Made by a program: the position numbers and the translations under genes. Shown piece by piece: positions 34,329-45,659 of a stretch of DNA of 64,000 nt (position 1 is the stretch's first letter; each line of letters opens with the position of its first letter). The notes below the pieces were generated by a model, which did no database searches, was not told the DNA's origin, and saw nothing but the letters and a program-made list of their open reading frames with translations. Source of the stretch: DYRB01 sp963709645 (lineage in GTDB: Bacteria; Pseudomonadota; Gammaproteobacteria; Chromatiales; Chromatiaceae); the NCBI GenBank assembly GCA_963709645.1, contig CAVPXP010000022.1, positions 101,435 through 165,434 of the forward strand, given 5' to 3'.

Positions 34329-34607
34329 TCAGTACCGGGAGGGGCGGCGTGCCGGCGGACGGTCGCTGCGCGGCTTGGCCTGATTGACCTTCATGTTGCG
34401 CCCCTTCAGCGGGGTCTCATTGAGGCCCTTGATGGCGGCGTCGGCTTCGGAATTGTTGGGCATTTCGACGAAGCCGAATCCCTTGGACTCGCCGGAAAAC
34501 TTGTCGGAGATCAGGTTGACGCTGGAGATCTCGCCATACGTGGAGAATGCGTCACGCAGTTCGTCCTCGGTAACGCCATACGCCAGGTTGCCTACATAGA
34601 TATTCAT
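34329..34607 (-). CDS. RRM-type RNA-binding protein
   Basis: 92 residues, one RNA recognition motif: RNP2 is NIYVGNLAYGV at the N-terminus and RNP1 is SKGFGFVEMP near residues 41-50. The C-terminal tail is basic (PRSDRPPARRPSRY). Such small RRM proteins in bacteria bind RNA and are often cold-induced. It lies 118 bp downstream of the helicase gene rhlE on the same strand, with a terminator between them. Confidence 0.92.
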   Translation of the reverse strand: MNIYVGNLAYGVTEDELRDAFSTYGEISSVNLISDKFSGESKGFGFVEMPNNSEADAAIKGLNETPLKGRNMKVNQAKPRSDRPPARRPSRY

Positions 34608-34642
34608 TGGTCAGCAGTTTCCATTGGGTGCATTGTTGAGAT

Positions 34643-34682
34643 GAAAACGCTCGCTTAATCAGTGCACAACTTAAACGAGCGT
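34643..34682 (-). terminator. rho-independent terminator of rhlE
   Basis: On the minus strand ACGCTCG (34682-34676) pairs with CGAGCGT (34653-34647), extended by TTAA/TTAA pairing inside, and is followed by TTTTCATC. It lies 44 bp past the rhlE stop. Confidence 0.75.
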
Positions 34683-34725
34683 CGGTGGCCTCCGGGTGGG
34701 GGCCTGTGATCTTCGGGGCTGGGCT

Positions 34726-35979
34726 TCAGCGCCCACGGCCCCCGCTGCGGTGCCCCTCGGGGGGACCGGACCGGCCGCGCGCTGAGCCCTGACGGCGCTG
34801 CGGCGGCGGACCGCGCCGGCGCTCTGGCTCGGCCGGGGCGACATAACCTGGGCGCGGCTCGAAGCCGGCAATGGTCTGCTTGGGGATCTCCTTGCGCAGA
34901 AGACGCTCGATGTCGAGCAGTAGCCCGCGCTCCTCGGCGCTCACCAGGGACAGGGCGCGACCCTCGGTGCCGGCGCGACCAGTGCGGCCGATGCGGTGCA
35001 CATAATCCTCGGCCACGTTCGGCAGCTCGAAGTTCACCACATGGGGCAGGCGGTCGATGTCGATCCCGCGGGCGGCGATATCGGTGGCTACCAAGGCGCG
35101 CACGCCGCCGGACTTGAAGTCGCTGAGCGCCCGGGTGCGAGCCCCCTGACTCTTGTTGCCGTGGATCGCGGCAGAGGTGATGCCGTCGCGCACCAGCTGC
35201 TCGGAGAGTCGGTTGGCCCCGTGCTTGGTGCGGGTGAAGACCAGCACCTGGTCCCAATTGCCATCCTGGATGAGGTGGGACAGCAGTTCGCGCTTGCGAC
35301 CCTGCTCGACCGGGTGGGCGACCTGGCTGACCAGCTCGGCGGCGGCACTGCGTCGTGCTACCTCGATGAGCTTGGGCTCGTTCAACAGCCCATCGGCCAG
35401 GCGCTTGATCTCGTTGGAGTACGTGGCCGAGAAGAGCAGGTTCTGGCGGCGCTTGGGCAGCAGGGCCAGGACACGCTTGATGTCGTGGATGAAGCCCATG
35501 TCGAGCATGCGGTCCGCCTCGTCCAGGACCAGAAACTCGATGTGGCCGAGGTCCAGGGTGCGCTGACCGACGTGGTCCAGCAGCCTGCCAGGGGTGGCGA
35601 CGACCAGATCCACGCCGCGGCGCAGGCGGTCCACCTGGGGCTGCATGCCGACGCCGCCGAAGATCACGACGCTGCGCAGGGGCAGGTGCTTGCCGTAGGT
35701 GCGCACGCTCTCCTCGACCTGGGCGGCCAGCTCGCGGGTCGGGGTCAGGACCAGGGCACGCGGATGGCGCCCCTGGTTCGGTCGGCCGTTAAGCATCTGT
35801 AGCATTGGAAGCGTGAACGCGGCGGTCTTGCCGGTGCCGGTCTGGGCGCCGGCGAGGATGTCGTGACCGGCGAGGATCTCCGGGATGGCCTTGGCCTGAA
35901 TGGGGGTCGGAACGGTATAGCCCTGCGCGGCAACCGCCCGCAGCAGTTCGGCCATGAGGCCGAGAGAATCGAAAGACAT
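34726..35979 (-). CDS. rhlE: DEAD-box ATP-dependent RNA helicase
   Basis: 417 residues. All helicase motifs are present: Q motif YTVPTPIQAKAIP, motif I AGAQTGTGKT, Ia PTRELAAQV, II VLDEADRMLDMGF, III FSATYS, V VATDIAARGIDID and VI YVHRIGRTGRAG. The C-terminal tail (about 375-417) is basic and rich in Arg, Gly and Pro, as in RhlE. It remodels RNA during ribosome assembly or decay. It probably works with the neighbouring RRM gene. Confidence 0.95.
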   Translation of the reverse strand: MSFDSLGLMAELLRAVAAQGYTVPTPIQAKAIPEILAGHDILAGAQTGTGKTAAFTLPMLQMLNGRPNQGRHPRALVLTPTRELAAQVEESVRTYGKHLPLRSVVIFGGVGMQPQVDRLRRGVDLVVATPGRLLDHVGQRTLDLGHIEFLVLDEADRMLDMGFIHDIKRVLALLPKRRQNLLFSATYSNEIKRLADGLLNEPKLIEVARRSAAAELVSQVAHPVEQGRKRELLSHLIQDGNWDQVLVFTRTKHGANRLSEQLVRDGITSAAIHGNKSQGARTRALSDFKSGGVRALVATDIAARGIDIDRLPHVVNFELPNVAEDYVHRIGRTGRAGTEGRALSLVSAEERGLLLDIERLLRKEIPKQTIAGFEPRPGYVAPAEPERRRGPPPQRRQGSARGRSGPPEGHRSGGRGR

Positions 35980-36157
35980 GAAAGCTCCTGGGGGCCTACC
36001 CAGGGGGTCTGGGCCGGTCTAGGCGGGACGCAAAAGGGGGGCAGTTTCGAGGTGAGCCTGGGGAAGGGAATCGACCGCGAGACGTGGCGCCGACCGGGTG
36101 GCGCCTAAAATTGTGGTCGGAGTATAGGGCAAAACGGATTGCGGTAAAGTTTTTTTC

Positions 36158-37114
36158 TTACCGGATTTCAGCGCCGGGCCGATCCGTCGCCCTTCGTCGA
36201 TCCCGGCTCCTACCTCCGGTCGCCGATATCAGGACCCCCGCGAGGATCAGTGCGAGGCCGTAAAGGTGGTTCGCCCGGGGCGACTCGCCAAGGAAAAGAA
36301 CGCCCATTGCTACGGCCCACAACGGGATCAGGTAGTTGAGCTGGGCAGCGAAGGATGGGCCGGCGGAAGCGATCAGCCGGAAGTAGACGACGGCCGCGGC
36401 GGCGGTGGAGAAGACCCCAAGGCCCACCAAGGCCGCCACCTCAGACCAGTCGGGTGCGCGGGGCGGGGGCGACTCGATGGCGACGGCGATTGGCAGGGCC
36501 ATGAGGGCGGCAACCAGCGTCACCAGTGCCGCGGTCGGCACCGCGCCCTGGGTGGGCCGGAGCCGCGCAAGGATGGCTGCCACCGCGTAGCACAGGGCAC
36601 CGCCCAGGACGGCGAGCATGGCGACGAGCGGTTCGGGGACCGCCGTCTCTCTGCCTACGGATCGGCTGTGGAGGGCCTCGGGCCCCAGCAGCACCGCGAC
36701 CCCAGCGAACCCCAGAGTGAACCCCGCCAGCCGCCGCCGGGTCAGTCCTTCGTCCGGGGACGAACAGGTGGGCCAGGGCGAGGACCGCCAGCGGCATGAC
36801 CGCCATGAGGATCCCCGAGAGCCCGCTGTCGATCCCACGCTGCCCCCAGCTGATGAGCCAGAAGGGCAGGACATTGCCCATGAGGGCGATCAGGCCCAGG
36901 AAGAACCAGGCTCGCCGGTCGATCCGCCCCAGATCCCCGCGCCATGCCGCTAGCGGCAACAGCAGAGCGGCAGCCAGGACCAGGCGGCCCGACCACCAGC
37001 CAGCCCGGCGGGATAGCCGCCTACCGCGATCTTGGTCAGCAGGAAGGCCGAGCCCCACATCGCCGTCAGGGCCAGCAGCATGGCCCAGTCGCCGGGGCCG
37101 TGGCGGGGGTTCAT
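36158..37114 (-). pseudogene. EamA/DMT-family transporter, frameshifted
   Basis: A ten-helix drug/metabolite transporter split over several frames. The start MNPRHGPGDWAMLLALTAMWGSAFLLTKIAVGG begins at 37114. Near 36995 the frame changes, fitting two extra bases, and continues with GRLVLAAALLLPLAAWRGD. Near 36760, in LAHLFVPG, one extra C shifts it again and the C-terminal EamA domain (RRRLAGFTLGFAGVAVLLG through LYGLALILAGVLI) runs to 36158. Each piece is well conserved. The substrate is unknown. It is tail-to-head with mtnA on the same strand. Confidence 0.82.
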
Positions 37115-37155
37115 GGCTTCGAATCGGCGAGCGCCGGGGGCTCGTTTCCTACCGT

Positions 37156-38213
<1,058 letters not shown>

Positions 38214-38375
38214 GGCAGTGTCTGGTCGAAGATCGTCCCGATGCGGTACCAATTGGACGCAATGGTCGGTCGATTGGCGACGAAGAAGCGAACCTTGGCG
38301 GAGTGCTTGTAGCAGATTCACGGCGATTGTGGCCCACTCCTGCGTCTACTCAAAACCGCAAAGGAGCTTGAGGCC

Positions 38376-39707
38376 ATGCAGGCGGAGCTGCTCATCCACG
38401 CCCAGTGGGTCCTGCCCGTGGACCCGCGGGACCGCGTCCTTACCGACCACGCCCTGGCCGTCGGCAGATGGGCGCATCCTGGCCCTAGCCCCGAGTGCAG
38501 AGGCCGCGGCGGCCATCCAGGCTCGCCAGACCCTGGAGCTCCCAGGGCATGTCCTGATTCCCAGGTCTGATCAACGCCCACACCCACTCCCCCATGACCC
38601 TGATGCGCGGCCTGGCGGATGACCTGCCGCTCATGACCTGGCTCAATGGGCACATCTGGCCGGCGGAGCGGCGCTGGGTGGATCCGGATTTCGTCGCCGC
38701 CGGGACCCGGCTGGCCGCCCTGGAGATGCTGCGCAGCGGGACTACCTGCTTCAACGACATGTACTTCTACCCGGACGTCACCGCCACAGGTGGCGGCGGA
38801 CGCCGGCATGCGCGCCCTGATCGGGATGATCGTCCTGGACTTCCCCACCAACTTCGCCGAGGACGCCGACGCGTACCTGAGCAAGGGGTTGCAATTGCAT
38901 GAGCGCTTCCGCAACCACGGGTTGATCCGCACCGCCTTCGCCCCCCACTCCCCCTACGCCGTCTCCGATGCACCCCTGGCGCGGGTGCAAACCTTGGCCG
39001 ACGAGCTGGAGGTCCCGGTCCACATCCACCTGCACGAGACCCACGACGAGCTCGTCCAATCCCTGCGCGACCACGGCGAGCGCCCGCTGGCGCGACTGGA
39101 CCGCCTCGGCCTGGTGGGGCCCGGACTCGTCGCGGTTCACATGACCCAGCTCGACGAGGCCGAGATGACGCGCCTGGCGGAGGCCGGGGCCCACGTGGTG
39201 CATTGCCCCCAGTCCAACCTCAAGCTCGCAAGCGGCTTCTGCCCCGTGGCACGGCTCCTCGCAGCGGGGGTCAATGTCGCCCTGGGAACCGACGGGGCCG
39301 CCAGTAACAACGACCTGGACATGCTCGGGGAGATGCGCGCCGCCGCCCTCCTCGGCAAGGGAGTGGCCGGCAGCGCCAGCGCGGTCCCCGCCAAGGCGGC
39401 GCTTCGCATGGCCACCATCGATGCCGCCCGCGCCCTGGGGATGGACCGGGAGACTGGCTCGCTGGAGCCCGGAAAGGCGGCTGATCTGGTGGCCCTGGAC
39501 CTGCGTGACCCCGACACCCAGCCCGTCTACCATCCCCTTTCCCAGCTCGTCTATGCGGCGTCTCGCGGCCAGGTCCGCCACGTCTGGGTAGCGGGGCGCC
39601 AACTGGTACGCGACGGGGTCGCCCTGACGCTCGACCGCGACGCCATCCTGGCCCAGGCGCGGGATTGGGGCGCGCGGATCGCCGCCGCGGATCGCCGGGG
39701 GGCCTGA
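38376..39707 (+). pseudogene. mtaD: 5-methylthioadenosine/S-adenosylhomocysteine deaminase (TRZ/ATZ family), frameshifted
   Basis: Amidohydrolase that deaminates methylthioadenosine to methylthioinosine, the first step of the Pseudomonas-type salvage route. It starts MQAELLIHAQWVLPVDPRD at 38376 with AAGGAG upstream. Three shifts, each removed by deleting one base, lie near 38465 (before GRILALAPSAE), 38565 (before GLINAHTHSPMTLMRG, the HxH metal site) and 38790 (before QVAADAGMRALIGM). From there one frame runs to 39707, with VHIHLHETHDE, VVHCPQSNLKLASG and LGTDGAASNNDLDM. It is divergent from mtnA. Confidence 0.88.
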
Positions 39708-39762
39708 ACTGCCCTCGGACTTCAATCAGGTCGCCGGACCGCAACACGCAGGTGATGCCCGC

Positions 39763-40393
39763 ATGCCGTTTATTGAATACGAGTCGAAGCGAGTGCTGTT
39801 CGTTCACGTTCCCAAGACGGGCGGTACTTCGATCGAAAGCTGGATGCGCAGCATCGCGCCTCTTTGCTTCCACTCCATCGGAACACCGAACTGCTCCAAG
39901 GTGACACCACAGCACTATACCCACAACGACTTGGCCCAGTATTTCCCGCGGGGGTGGTTCAATTACAAATTCACCGTAGTCCGCAATCCGTACTCGAGAA
40001 TCGAGAGTGAGTACAAGATGCGGTGTATCCTCGGCGTCAACAGTCTCGTGCCTGAGGTTCCCGCCGTTCGGAAACTGGCTTGAGCGGATTCTGAATCAGG
40101 CGAAAACCAATCCCTGGGTGCTCGATAATCACATGCGTCCCCAGGTCCAGTTTCTCGGCGAAGGAATCGAGCTGTTCAGGCTGGAAGATGGACTGGAGAG
40201 CACTCTTCGGCGTGTGGCAGCCGCCAGCGGTCTTCCACCGCCGCAGCGCGTCGCAACGGACATGGCATCCGAACAGTTCAGGGGCGAGATCGCGTGGAGT
40301 GATTACGAGGTCGAGCTCGTCCAGGAGACCTACGCACGCGACTTCGCACGATTCGGCTACTCGACGAACCTGGACCAGCGTGACCCGGTTTGA
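39763..40393 (+). pseudogene. sulfotransferase family 2 protein, frameshifted
   Basis: A PAPS-dependent sulfotransferase-like protein. The 5'-phosphosulfate loop is VLFVHVPKTGGTSIESWM near residue 10 and the 3'-phosphate site VVRNPYSRIESEY near 73. Near 40060 one extra base changes the frame; the second half (PPFGNWLERILNQAKTNPWV through ETYARDFARFGYS) ends at 40393. The product would be about 209 residues. Base composition is less GC-rich than the neighbours, suggesting transfer. The acceptor is unknown; family members modify polysaccharides. Confidence 0.8.
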
Positions 40394-40453
40394 TCAGGCG
40401 CGCCGATGCACCATGTCCCGCGGCGTCTATGCGAAACGCCAGCGAGGAGAGGT

Positions 40454-41221
40454 TCAGGAGAGCTCTTCGGCTACGGTCTTCAGCTTGAGCAAAGGCGCGA
40501 CCAGATCCAGCGGCAGCGGGAAGACGATCGTAGAGGTCTTGTCCCCCGCAATCTCGGTGAGGGTCTGCATGTAGCGCAGCTGGATCGCCTGGGGCTGCTG
40601 GGCCAGTATCCGAGCCGCCTCCGTGAGCTTCTCCGCCGCCTGCATCTCGCCCTCTGCGTGGATGATTTTGGCGCGCCGCACGCGCTCCGCCTCCGCCTGA
40701 CGGGCGATGGCGCGGATCATGCTCTCGTCCAGGTCGACGTGCTTGATCTCCACGTTGGCGACCTTGATGCCCCAGGCGTCGGTCTGGGTGTCGAGGATCT
40801 CGCGGACGTCGTCGTTGAGCTTGTCGCGCTCGGCGAGCATCTCGTCGAGCTCGTGCTGGCCGAGCACCGAGCGCAGCGTCGTCTGGGCGAGCTGGCTGGT
40901 GGCCATCAGGAAGTCCTCTACCTGGATGATGGCCTTCTCGGGGTCGATGACACGGAAGTAGACCACCGCGTTGACCTTCACCGAGACGTTGTCCCGGGAG
41001 ATAACGTCCTGGCTCGGTACGTCCATCACGATCACCCGCAGGTCGACCTTGACGATCTGCTGGATGATGGGGATGACGATGATGAGCCCGGGCCCTTTTA
41101 CCTTCTGGAAGCGGCCGAGCAGGAAGATGACGCCGCGCTCATACTCCCGCAGGATCTTGAAGGCGGACGCCGCGAGGACGAGGATGACGACGATCAGCGG
41201 TGCATAGACTTGGAAGGGCAT
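40454..41221 (-). CDS. slipin (SPFH/stomatin-like) protein
   Basis: 255 residues: a membrane anchor (YAPLIVVILVLAASAFKIL), then the SPFH domain with EYERGVIFLLGRFQKVKGPGL in parts, VDLRVIVMDVPSQDVISRDNVS and VNAVVYFRVIDPEKA. The end is the slipin motif LRYMQTLTEIAGDKTSTIVFPLP. It is typical of slipins encoded beside a long NfeD protease, and indeed the upstream gene is one (2 bp apart). The pair is proposed to control membrane microdomain protein quality. Confidence 0.93.
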   Translation of the reverse strand: MPFQVYAPLIVVILVLAASAFKILREYERGVIFLLGRFQKVKGPGLIIVIPIIQQIVKVDLRVIVMDVPSQDVISRDNVSVKVNAVVYFRVIDPEKAIIQVEDFLMATSQLAQTTLRSVLGQHELDEMLAERDKLNDDVREILDTQTDAWGIKVANVEIKHVDLDESMIRAIARQAEAERVRRAKIIHAEGEMQAAEKLTEAARILAQQPQAIQLRYMQTLTEIAGDKTSTIVFPLPLDLVAPLLKLKTVAEELS

Positions 41222-41223
41222 GA

Positions 41224-42594
41224 TCAGGATTCCTTTTGGTTGGTTGCGGGCACGACCAGGAGGACCAATCCCTCCCGGCCAGTAACGCGGATGGGTTGAC
41301 CGGGGTTGATGACGGCCTCGCTGCGCGCAGACCAGATCTCCCCGTGCAGGCGCACGCTGCCCGGCCCGGGGAAGCCGGAAACGGCAAGCCCTCTCGCACC
41401 CATCAACTCCTCCGCCCCGCTCACCACGGGGCGGCGGCGTGCCTGGACGGCCATGCCGATGACGAACACCAGCAGCACGGCGCTGGTGACGGCAAGGGTC
41501 AGGATCAGGGGGATGGAAATCCCGAAGCCGGGGACCTCGGTATCGATGAGGATGAGAGAGCCCAGCACGAAGGACACCACCCCGCCGACCCCCAGCGCCC
41601 CGAAGCTAGGCACGAAGGCCTCGGCCACCATGAGTGTGAGGCCCAGCAGCATGAGGGCGACGCCGGCATAGTTGACGGGCAAGAGTTGGAAGGCATAGAG
41701 GGCGAGGACCAGACACACGGCCCCGGCGACGCCCGGCAGCACCGCGCCCGGATTGGAGAACTCGTAGATCAGGCCGTAGATCCCGACCAGCATCAAAATG
41801 TAGGCCACGTTTGGGTTGCTGATGATCGAAAGCAGGCGGATCTGCCAGTTCGGCGCAAGCTCGACGAGGTTCAGGCCAGCCGTCGCCAGGGTCACCTGCC
41901 CCGCGGCAGTCCGCACCGTGCGGCCGTTGAGCTTTACGAGCAGATCGTTCAGGTCCGTCGCCATCAGATCGACGACGCCGAGTTCGACCGCCTCCTCCGC
42001 CGGTAGGCTCGCCGCCGACCGTACCGCCTTCTCCGCCCAGTCAACATTGCGTCCCCGCAGTTGGGCGAGGCTGCGGATATAGGCGGCCGCGTCGTTCACC
42101 AGCTTGTCCTTGTGTGCGTCGCCGGTGGCGGCGGGCGCGACGCCCTCATCGGACTCGCTCTCTGACTTCGCCTTTTCTGGAATCCTGTCGGGCAGCCCGC
42201 CGATCTGGATCGGTGTCGCTGCCCCCAGGTTGGTCCCCGGAGCCATGGCCGCGACGTGGCAGGCATAAAGGATGTAAGTGCCGGCGCTCGCCGCGCGGGC
42301 ACCGCTCGGCGCGACGAAGCCAACGACCGGTACCGACGAGGCGTTGATGGCCTTGACGATGGAGCGCATGGACGTGTCGAGCCCGCCCGGGGTATCGATG
42401 CGCAGGACCAAGAGCTTGGCCTCGCGCGCCTCCGCTTCCTCCACGGCGTCAGCCACATAGGCGCTGGTCGCCGGGCCGATGGCGCCGTCCACGTCGATCA
42501 CGACCGCTTCGCCGCCGGGCTTGGGGGCCGCCCCGGCGACCGCAACCAGCGCAACAAGGCCAAAAACCAGATGAACCGCTCCGCCGAATCGCAT
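41224..42594 (-). CDS. NfeD-family membrane serine protease (ClpP-like)
   Basis: 456 residues: a signal-like N-terminus, a ClpP-class protease domain (about 30-240), four to five membrane helices (about 255-385) and a C-terminal NfeD OB-fold (from about 395; ARGLAVSGFPGPGSVRLHGEIW). The catalytic serine is in APSGARAASAGTYIL near residue 102 (SAGTY), and IDTPGGLDTSMRSIVKAI near 67 forms the oxyanion region. The lysine is expected in the HKDKLVNDAAAYIRSLA segment. It is paired with the slipin gene, which is its usual substrate or partner. Confidence 0.93.
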   Translation of the reverse strand: MRFGGAVHLVFGLVALVAVAGAAPKPGGEAVVIDVDGAIGPATSAYVADAVEEAEAREAKLLVLRIDTPGGLDTSMRSIVKAINASSVPVVGFVAPSGARAASAGTYILYACHVAAMAPGTNLGAATPIQIGGLPDRIPEKAKSESESDEGVAPAATGDAHKDKLVNDAAAYIRSLAQLRGRNVDWAEKAVRSAASLPAEEAVELGVVDLMATDLNDLLVKLNGRTVRTAAGQVTLATAGLNLVELAPNWQIRLLSIISNPNVAYILMLVGIYGLIYEFSNPGAVLPGVAGAVCLVLALYAFQLLPVNYAGVALMLLGLTLMVAEAFVPSFGALGVGGVVSFVLGSLILIDTEVPGFGISIPLILTLAVTSAVLLVFVIGMAVQARRRPVVSGAEELMGARGLAVSGFPGPGSVRLHGEIWSARSEAVINPGQPIRVTGREGLVLLVVPATNQKES

Positions 42595-42843
42595 GGCCGA
42601 ATCTCCCCGCTGCTGCTGTTAAGGTTAGACGGGGATGCCGGAAAATGTCTCCGCAAGCGCAACCGCCGGCGATAGGCAGGTGGACCGGGTGCATCGCAGC
42701 GGCGGTGCGGCTAGGTCCGAGCGCCGGCTTGACTCGCTCGCGCCTGTTCCCTAGCGTAGATGCCCCTGACCTCAGCCCGGACTGCTGGCTCTGCCGGTGC
42801 ATCCCCGAGCCACCCGCGCCCAACCGGAACGCCTCGCCCTGCC

Positions 42844-43485
42844 ATGACCACCGCCCTGGACCCGGAATTCCGAAGCGTCGCCGTCGCAATCGCCGATCTC
42901 GGGCGCGAGCTGTACGGACTCGGCTGGGTCCCGGCCACCAGCGGAAACCTGTCGTTGCGCCTGGACGGAGCCTCCTGCGCCATCACTGTCTCTGGCCGCG
43001 ACAAGGGCAGGCTGACGGCGCAGGACATCATGCGGGTGGACTTCGCCGGTGAGCCGCTGAGCACCGGTCGACCCTCCGCCGAGACCCTGCTGCACACATC
43101 CCTGTACCGCTGGTCCGACGACATCGGGGCCGTGCTACACACCCATGGGCCGGCCAGCACGGTGCTGGGACTGCGCCGCCCGCGCCGGGACCGGCTGGTT
43201 CTGGAAGGCTACGAGTTGCTCAAGGCCTTCGCCGGCATCGAGACCCACGAGACCCGGGTCGCCTTCCCCATCTTCGACAACACCCAGGACATCGCCGCGC
43301 TGGCCGACGACGTCATTGCCCGCCTGGACAGCTCGCCGCCCCCGTGCTTCGGGTACCTGATCCGTGGGCATGGGACCTACGTCTGGGGCGGGGACCTCGA
43401 CGAGGCCCGCCGCCACCTGGAGGCCCTGGAGTACCTGGCGGCCTGCGAGCTGGCCCTGGCTGGGCTCAGTGCGCCCCTGCGCTGA
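42844..43485 (+). CDS. mtnB: methylthioribulose-1-phosphate dehydratase
   Basis: Class II aldolase-fold zinc enzyme, next step after MtnA in methionine salvage. 213 residues from the ATG at 42844. Motifs are GWVPATSGNLSLRLDG near residue 25, AVLHTHGPASTVLG near 97 (zinc histidines HTH), and LIRGHGTYVWGGDLDEARRHLEALEYL near 173 with the third zinc histidine. It is intact, unlike the other mtn genes here. mtnD starts 15 bp later. Confidence 0.94.
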   Translation: MTTALDPEFRSVAVAIADLGRELYGLGWVPATSGNLSLRLDGASCAITVSGRDKGRLTAQDIMRVDFAGEPLSTGRPSAETLLHTSLYRWSDDIGAVLHTHGPASTVLGLRRPRRDRLVLEGYELLKAFAGIETHETRVAFPIFDNTQDIAALADDVIARLDSSPPPCFGYLIRGHGTYVWGGDLDEARRHLEALEYLAACELALAGLSAPLR

Positions 43486-43500
43486 CACATCGGAGGGAAC

Positions 43501-44048
43501 ATGACGACGACTGACGGTCTTTGCCGACGACGACCCGAGCACCGACCCTGCTGGCCAGCGAGGATGGCGACGCCATTGCCGCTACCCTGTCGGGGATCGG
43601 CGTGCGCTTCGAGCGCTGGCAGACAGGCGCGACGGTGCGCCCCGGCGACCCCCAGGAGGCGGTGATCGCCGCCTACGAGGGCGACATCGACCGCCTGATC
43701 GCTGCCGAGGGCTACCAGAGCGTGGACGTGGTCAGCCTGGACGCCGACCACCCCCAGAAGGCGGCCCTGCGCCAGAAATTCCTCGCCGAGCACACCCACG
43801 GCGAGGACGAGGTGCGCTTCTTCGTGGCTGGCCAGGGGCTCTTCAGCCTGCACGTCGGTGACCGGGTCTACCAGGTCCTGTGCAAGCGGGGCGACCTCAT
43901 CGGCGTGCCGGCTGGGGCGACCCACTGGTTCGACATGGGCCCGAACCCCCACTTCGTCGCCATCCGGCTGTTCAACAACCCGGAGGGCTGGGTCGCCCAC
44001 TTCACCGGCAGCCAGATCGCCGAGGGCTTCCCCCTGCTGGAGAATTAG
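43501..44048 (+). pseudogene. mtnD: acireductone dioxygenase, frameshifted near the start
   Basis: Metal-dependent dioxygenase that makes the methionine precursor 2-oxo-4-methylthiobutyrate. The ATG at 43501 follows GGAGGGAAC. Two extra bases lie within the first 60 bp: MTT is followed in the next frame by LTVFADDDPST, and then in the third frame by LLASEDGDAIAATLSGIG. The rest is open to 44048, with the metal ligands in FLAEHTHGEDEVRFFVAG (HxHx4E) and the late histidine in PAGATHWFDMG. The repaired product is about 181 residues, normal for MtnD. Confidence 0.9.
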
Positions 44049-44050
44049 GC

Positions 44051-44765
44051 GTGACCCGGACCGTTCTTACGGACATCGAGGGGACCCTGGGCCCCGTCGC
44101 CTTCGTGCGCGAGGTCCTCTTCCCCTATGCCGCCGAGGCCTTGCCGAGCTTCGTGCGGGAGCCATGCAGGCGAGCCACAGGTGGCTGGCCCTCCTCGCGG
44201 ACGCCGCACGCCTGTGCGGTGTGCCCGCATCCGACCTAGGGCAGGTCACCCGCTGCCTGCTGGAATGGATCGCGGCCGACGCCAAGGTGACGCCGCTCAA
44301 GGCCCTGCAAGGGCTGGTGTGGGAAGCGGGCTACCGGGGTGGGCACTTCCGGGCCCCCGTCTACCCGGATGCGGTGGAGCGACTGCGGGCCTGGAGGGGC
44401 GCTGGCGTGCCCGTCTATGTCTATTCGTCAGGGTCGCTCCGTGCCCAGGACCTCTACTTCGCCCACAGCGACCACGGCGATCTGCGGCCGCTGTTCAGCG
44501 GCTTCTTCGACACGACCTCTGGACCCAAGACCGACCCCGAGCTCCTACCGCCGCATCGTCGCGGCCATCGGTATCTCAGCCACAGGACCTGCTTTTTCTG
44601 TCGGACTCGATCCCCGAGCTGGACGCCGCCGCGGCGGCGGGACTCATACCACCTGGCTGGTGCGCCCGGGCGACACGACTGCGGACGCACAAGCCCTGGC
44701 GCTGTCCCGCCACCCCATCGCCACGAGCTTTGCCGAGATCTCCTGGCCCGCTCGACGCGGGCTAA
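44051..44765 (+). pseudogene. mtnC: enolase-phosphatase E1, multiply frameshifted
   Basis: HAD-fold enolase-phosphatase that acts just before MtnD. A GTG at 44051 starts TRTVLTDIEGTLGPVAFV (HAD motif I, DxE type). Later pieces in changing frames are HAGEPQVA, LLADAARLCGVPASDLGQV, LQGLVWEAGYRGGHFRAPVY, YVYSSGSLRAQDLYFAHSD, LLFLSDSIPELDAAAAAG and TTWLVRPGDTTADAQAL. At least five shifts are needed, nearly all corrected by deleting one base. The end is taken as the TAA at 44763-44765. It is the most damaged gene in the window. Confidence 0.83.
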
Positions 44766-45659
44766 CCGCCATCCAGCGATCTGGACATCGAGCCGGTCCT
44801 CGATCTCCTCCGCCTCAGCCTCGCCTTGGAAGGTGTTGCGGTGGGTGGGGACGTCCTCGGCGTCCCGCCCGACGGCGACACGAACGTAGGTCTGGTCGGC
44901 GAGCAGACCGCGGGCGGGGTCGAAGCCGCGCCAGCCCGCACCGGGGATCAGGACCTCGGCCCAGGCGTGGCTGATCTGCGGGAGCTGACGGGGGTCCTCG
45001 TCTTCGTCGTCGGGTTCGAAATAGCCGGGGTCCAGGTAGCCGCGTACGTAGCGGGCGGGGAAGCCCCAGGAGCGCGCCAGGGCGACGAAGAGGTGGGCCA
45101 GGTCACGGGAATTGCCCACCCCCTTCTCGAACAGGTCGGCGAGCTGCGGGCCTGCCATCACACCCTCGCGGTCGAACTCGAAGGTGTCCCGCACCCAGAC
45201 CATCGCCTCTTTGAGCTGGGCCAGCACCGGCTTCCCAGACTGATAGTCTGGCGGGGTCATACCCTCCCGCGCCAGCGGGGCCAGGTCCGGGACCTGGGCG
45301 CTGCGGCAGAGCAGAAAGTCCAGCAACCGCGGTGCCTCACGCAGGCTGCCGGCGACCCACTCCAGCTCCCGCGCCGGTGCCACCGGCTGGTAGTCGAAGG
45401 GGTTCACCAGCAGCGTCTCAACCTCCGCGACCATGCGCACCTCAACCTCGGTGTGCGCGCTCATCAGGGCGGCGCGGTGGACCTGGTTGCCGAAGCAATC
45501 GCAATGGACGCCGGCAGTGGCCGGCGGGAGCACGGTCAGCTCCAGGGCGGTCAGCCGCTGGCCGGCGTCGTCCCAGGGGGCGATGCGCAGCTCGAAGTGG
45601 TGCTCGCGCACCGGGGCGGAGAAGAGCGCGCGTCCGAAGCGTTCGATGCGGTATCTCAA
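44762..45659 (-). pseudogene. transglutaminase-like protease-fold protein, frameshift at the 3' end
   Basis: About 299 residues with an N-terminal beta domain (RYRIERFGRALFSAPVREHH; LRIAPWDD) and a transglutaminase core. The cysteine is replaced in the typical position (EKGVGNSRDLAHLFVALARSWG), while H and D appear in ISHAWAEVLIPGAGWRGFDPARG. The TTG start at 45659 overlaps the alpha-E stop (TTTGA). The frame as given runs past the natural end into mtnC; one extra base near 44790 would bring in the TAG at 44764. It belongs to the ATP-grasp/alpha-E set. Confidence 0.82.
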
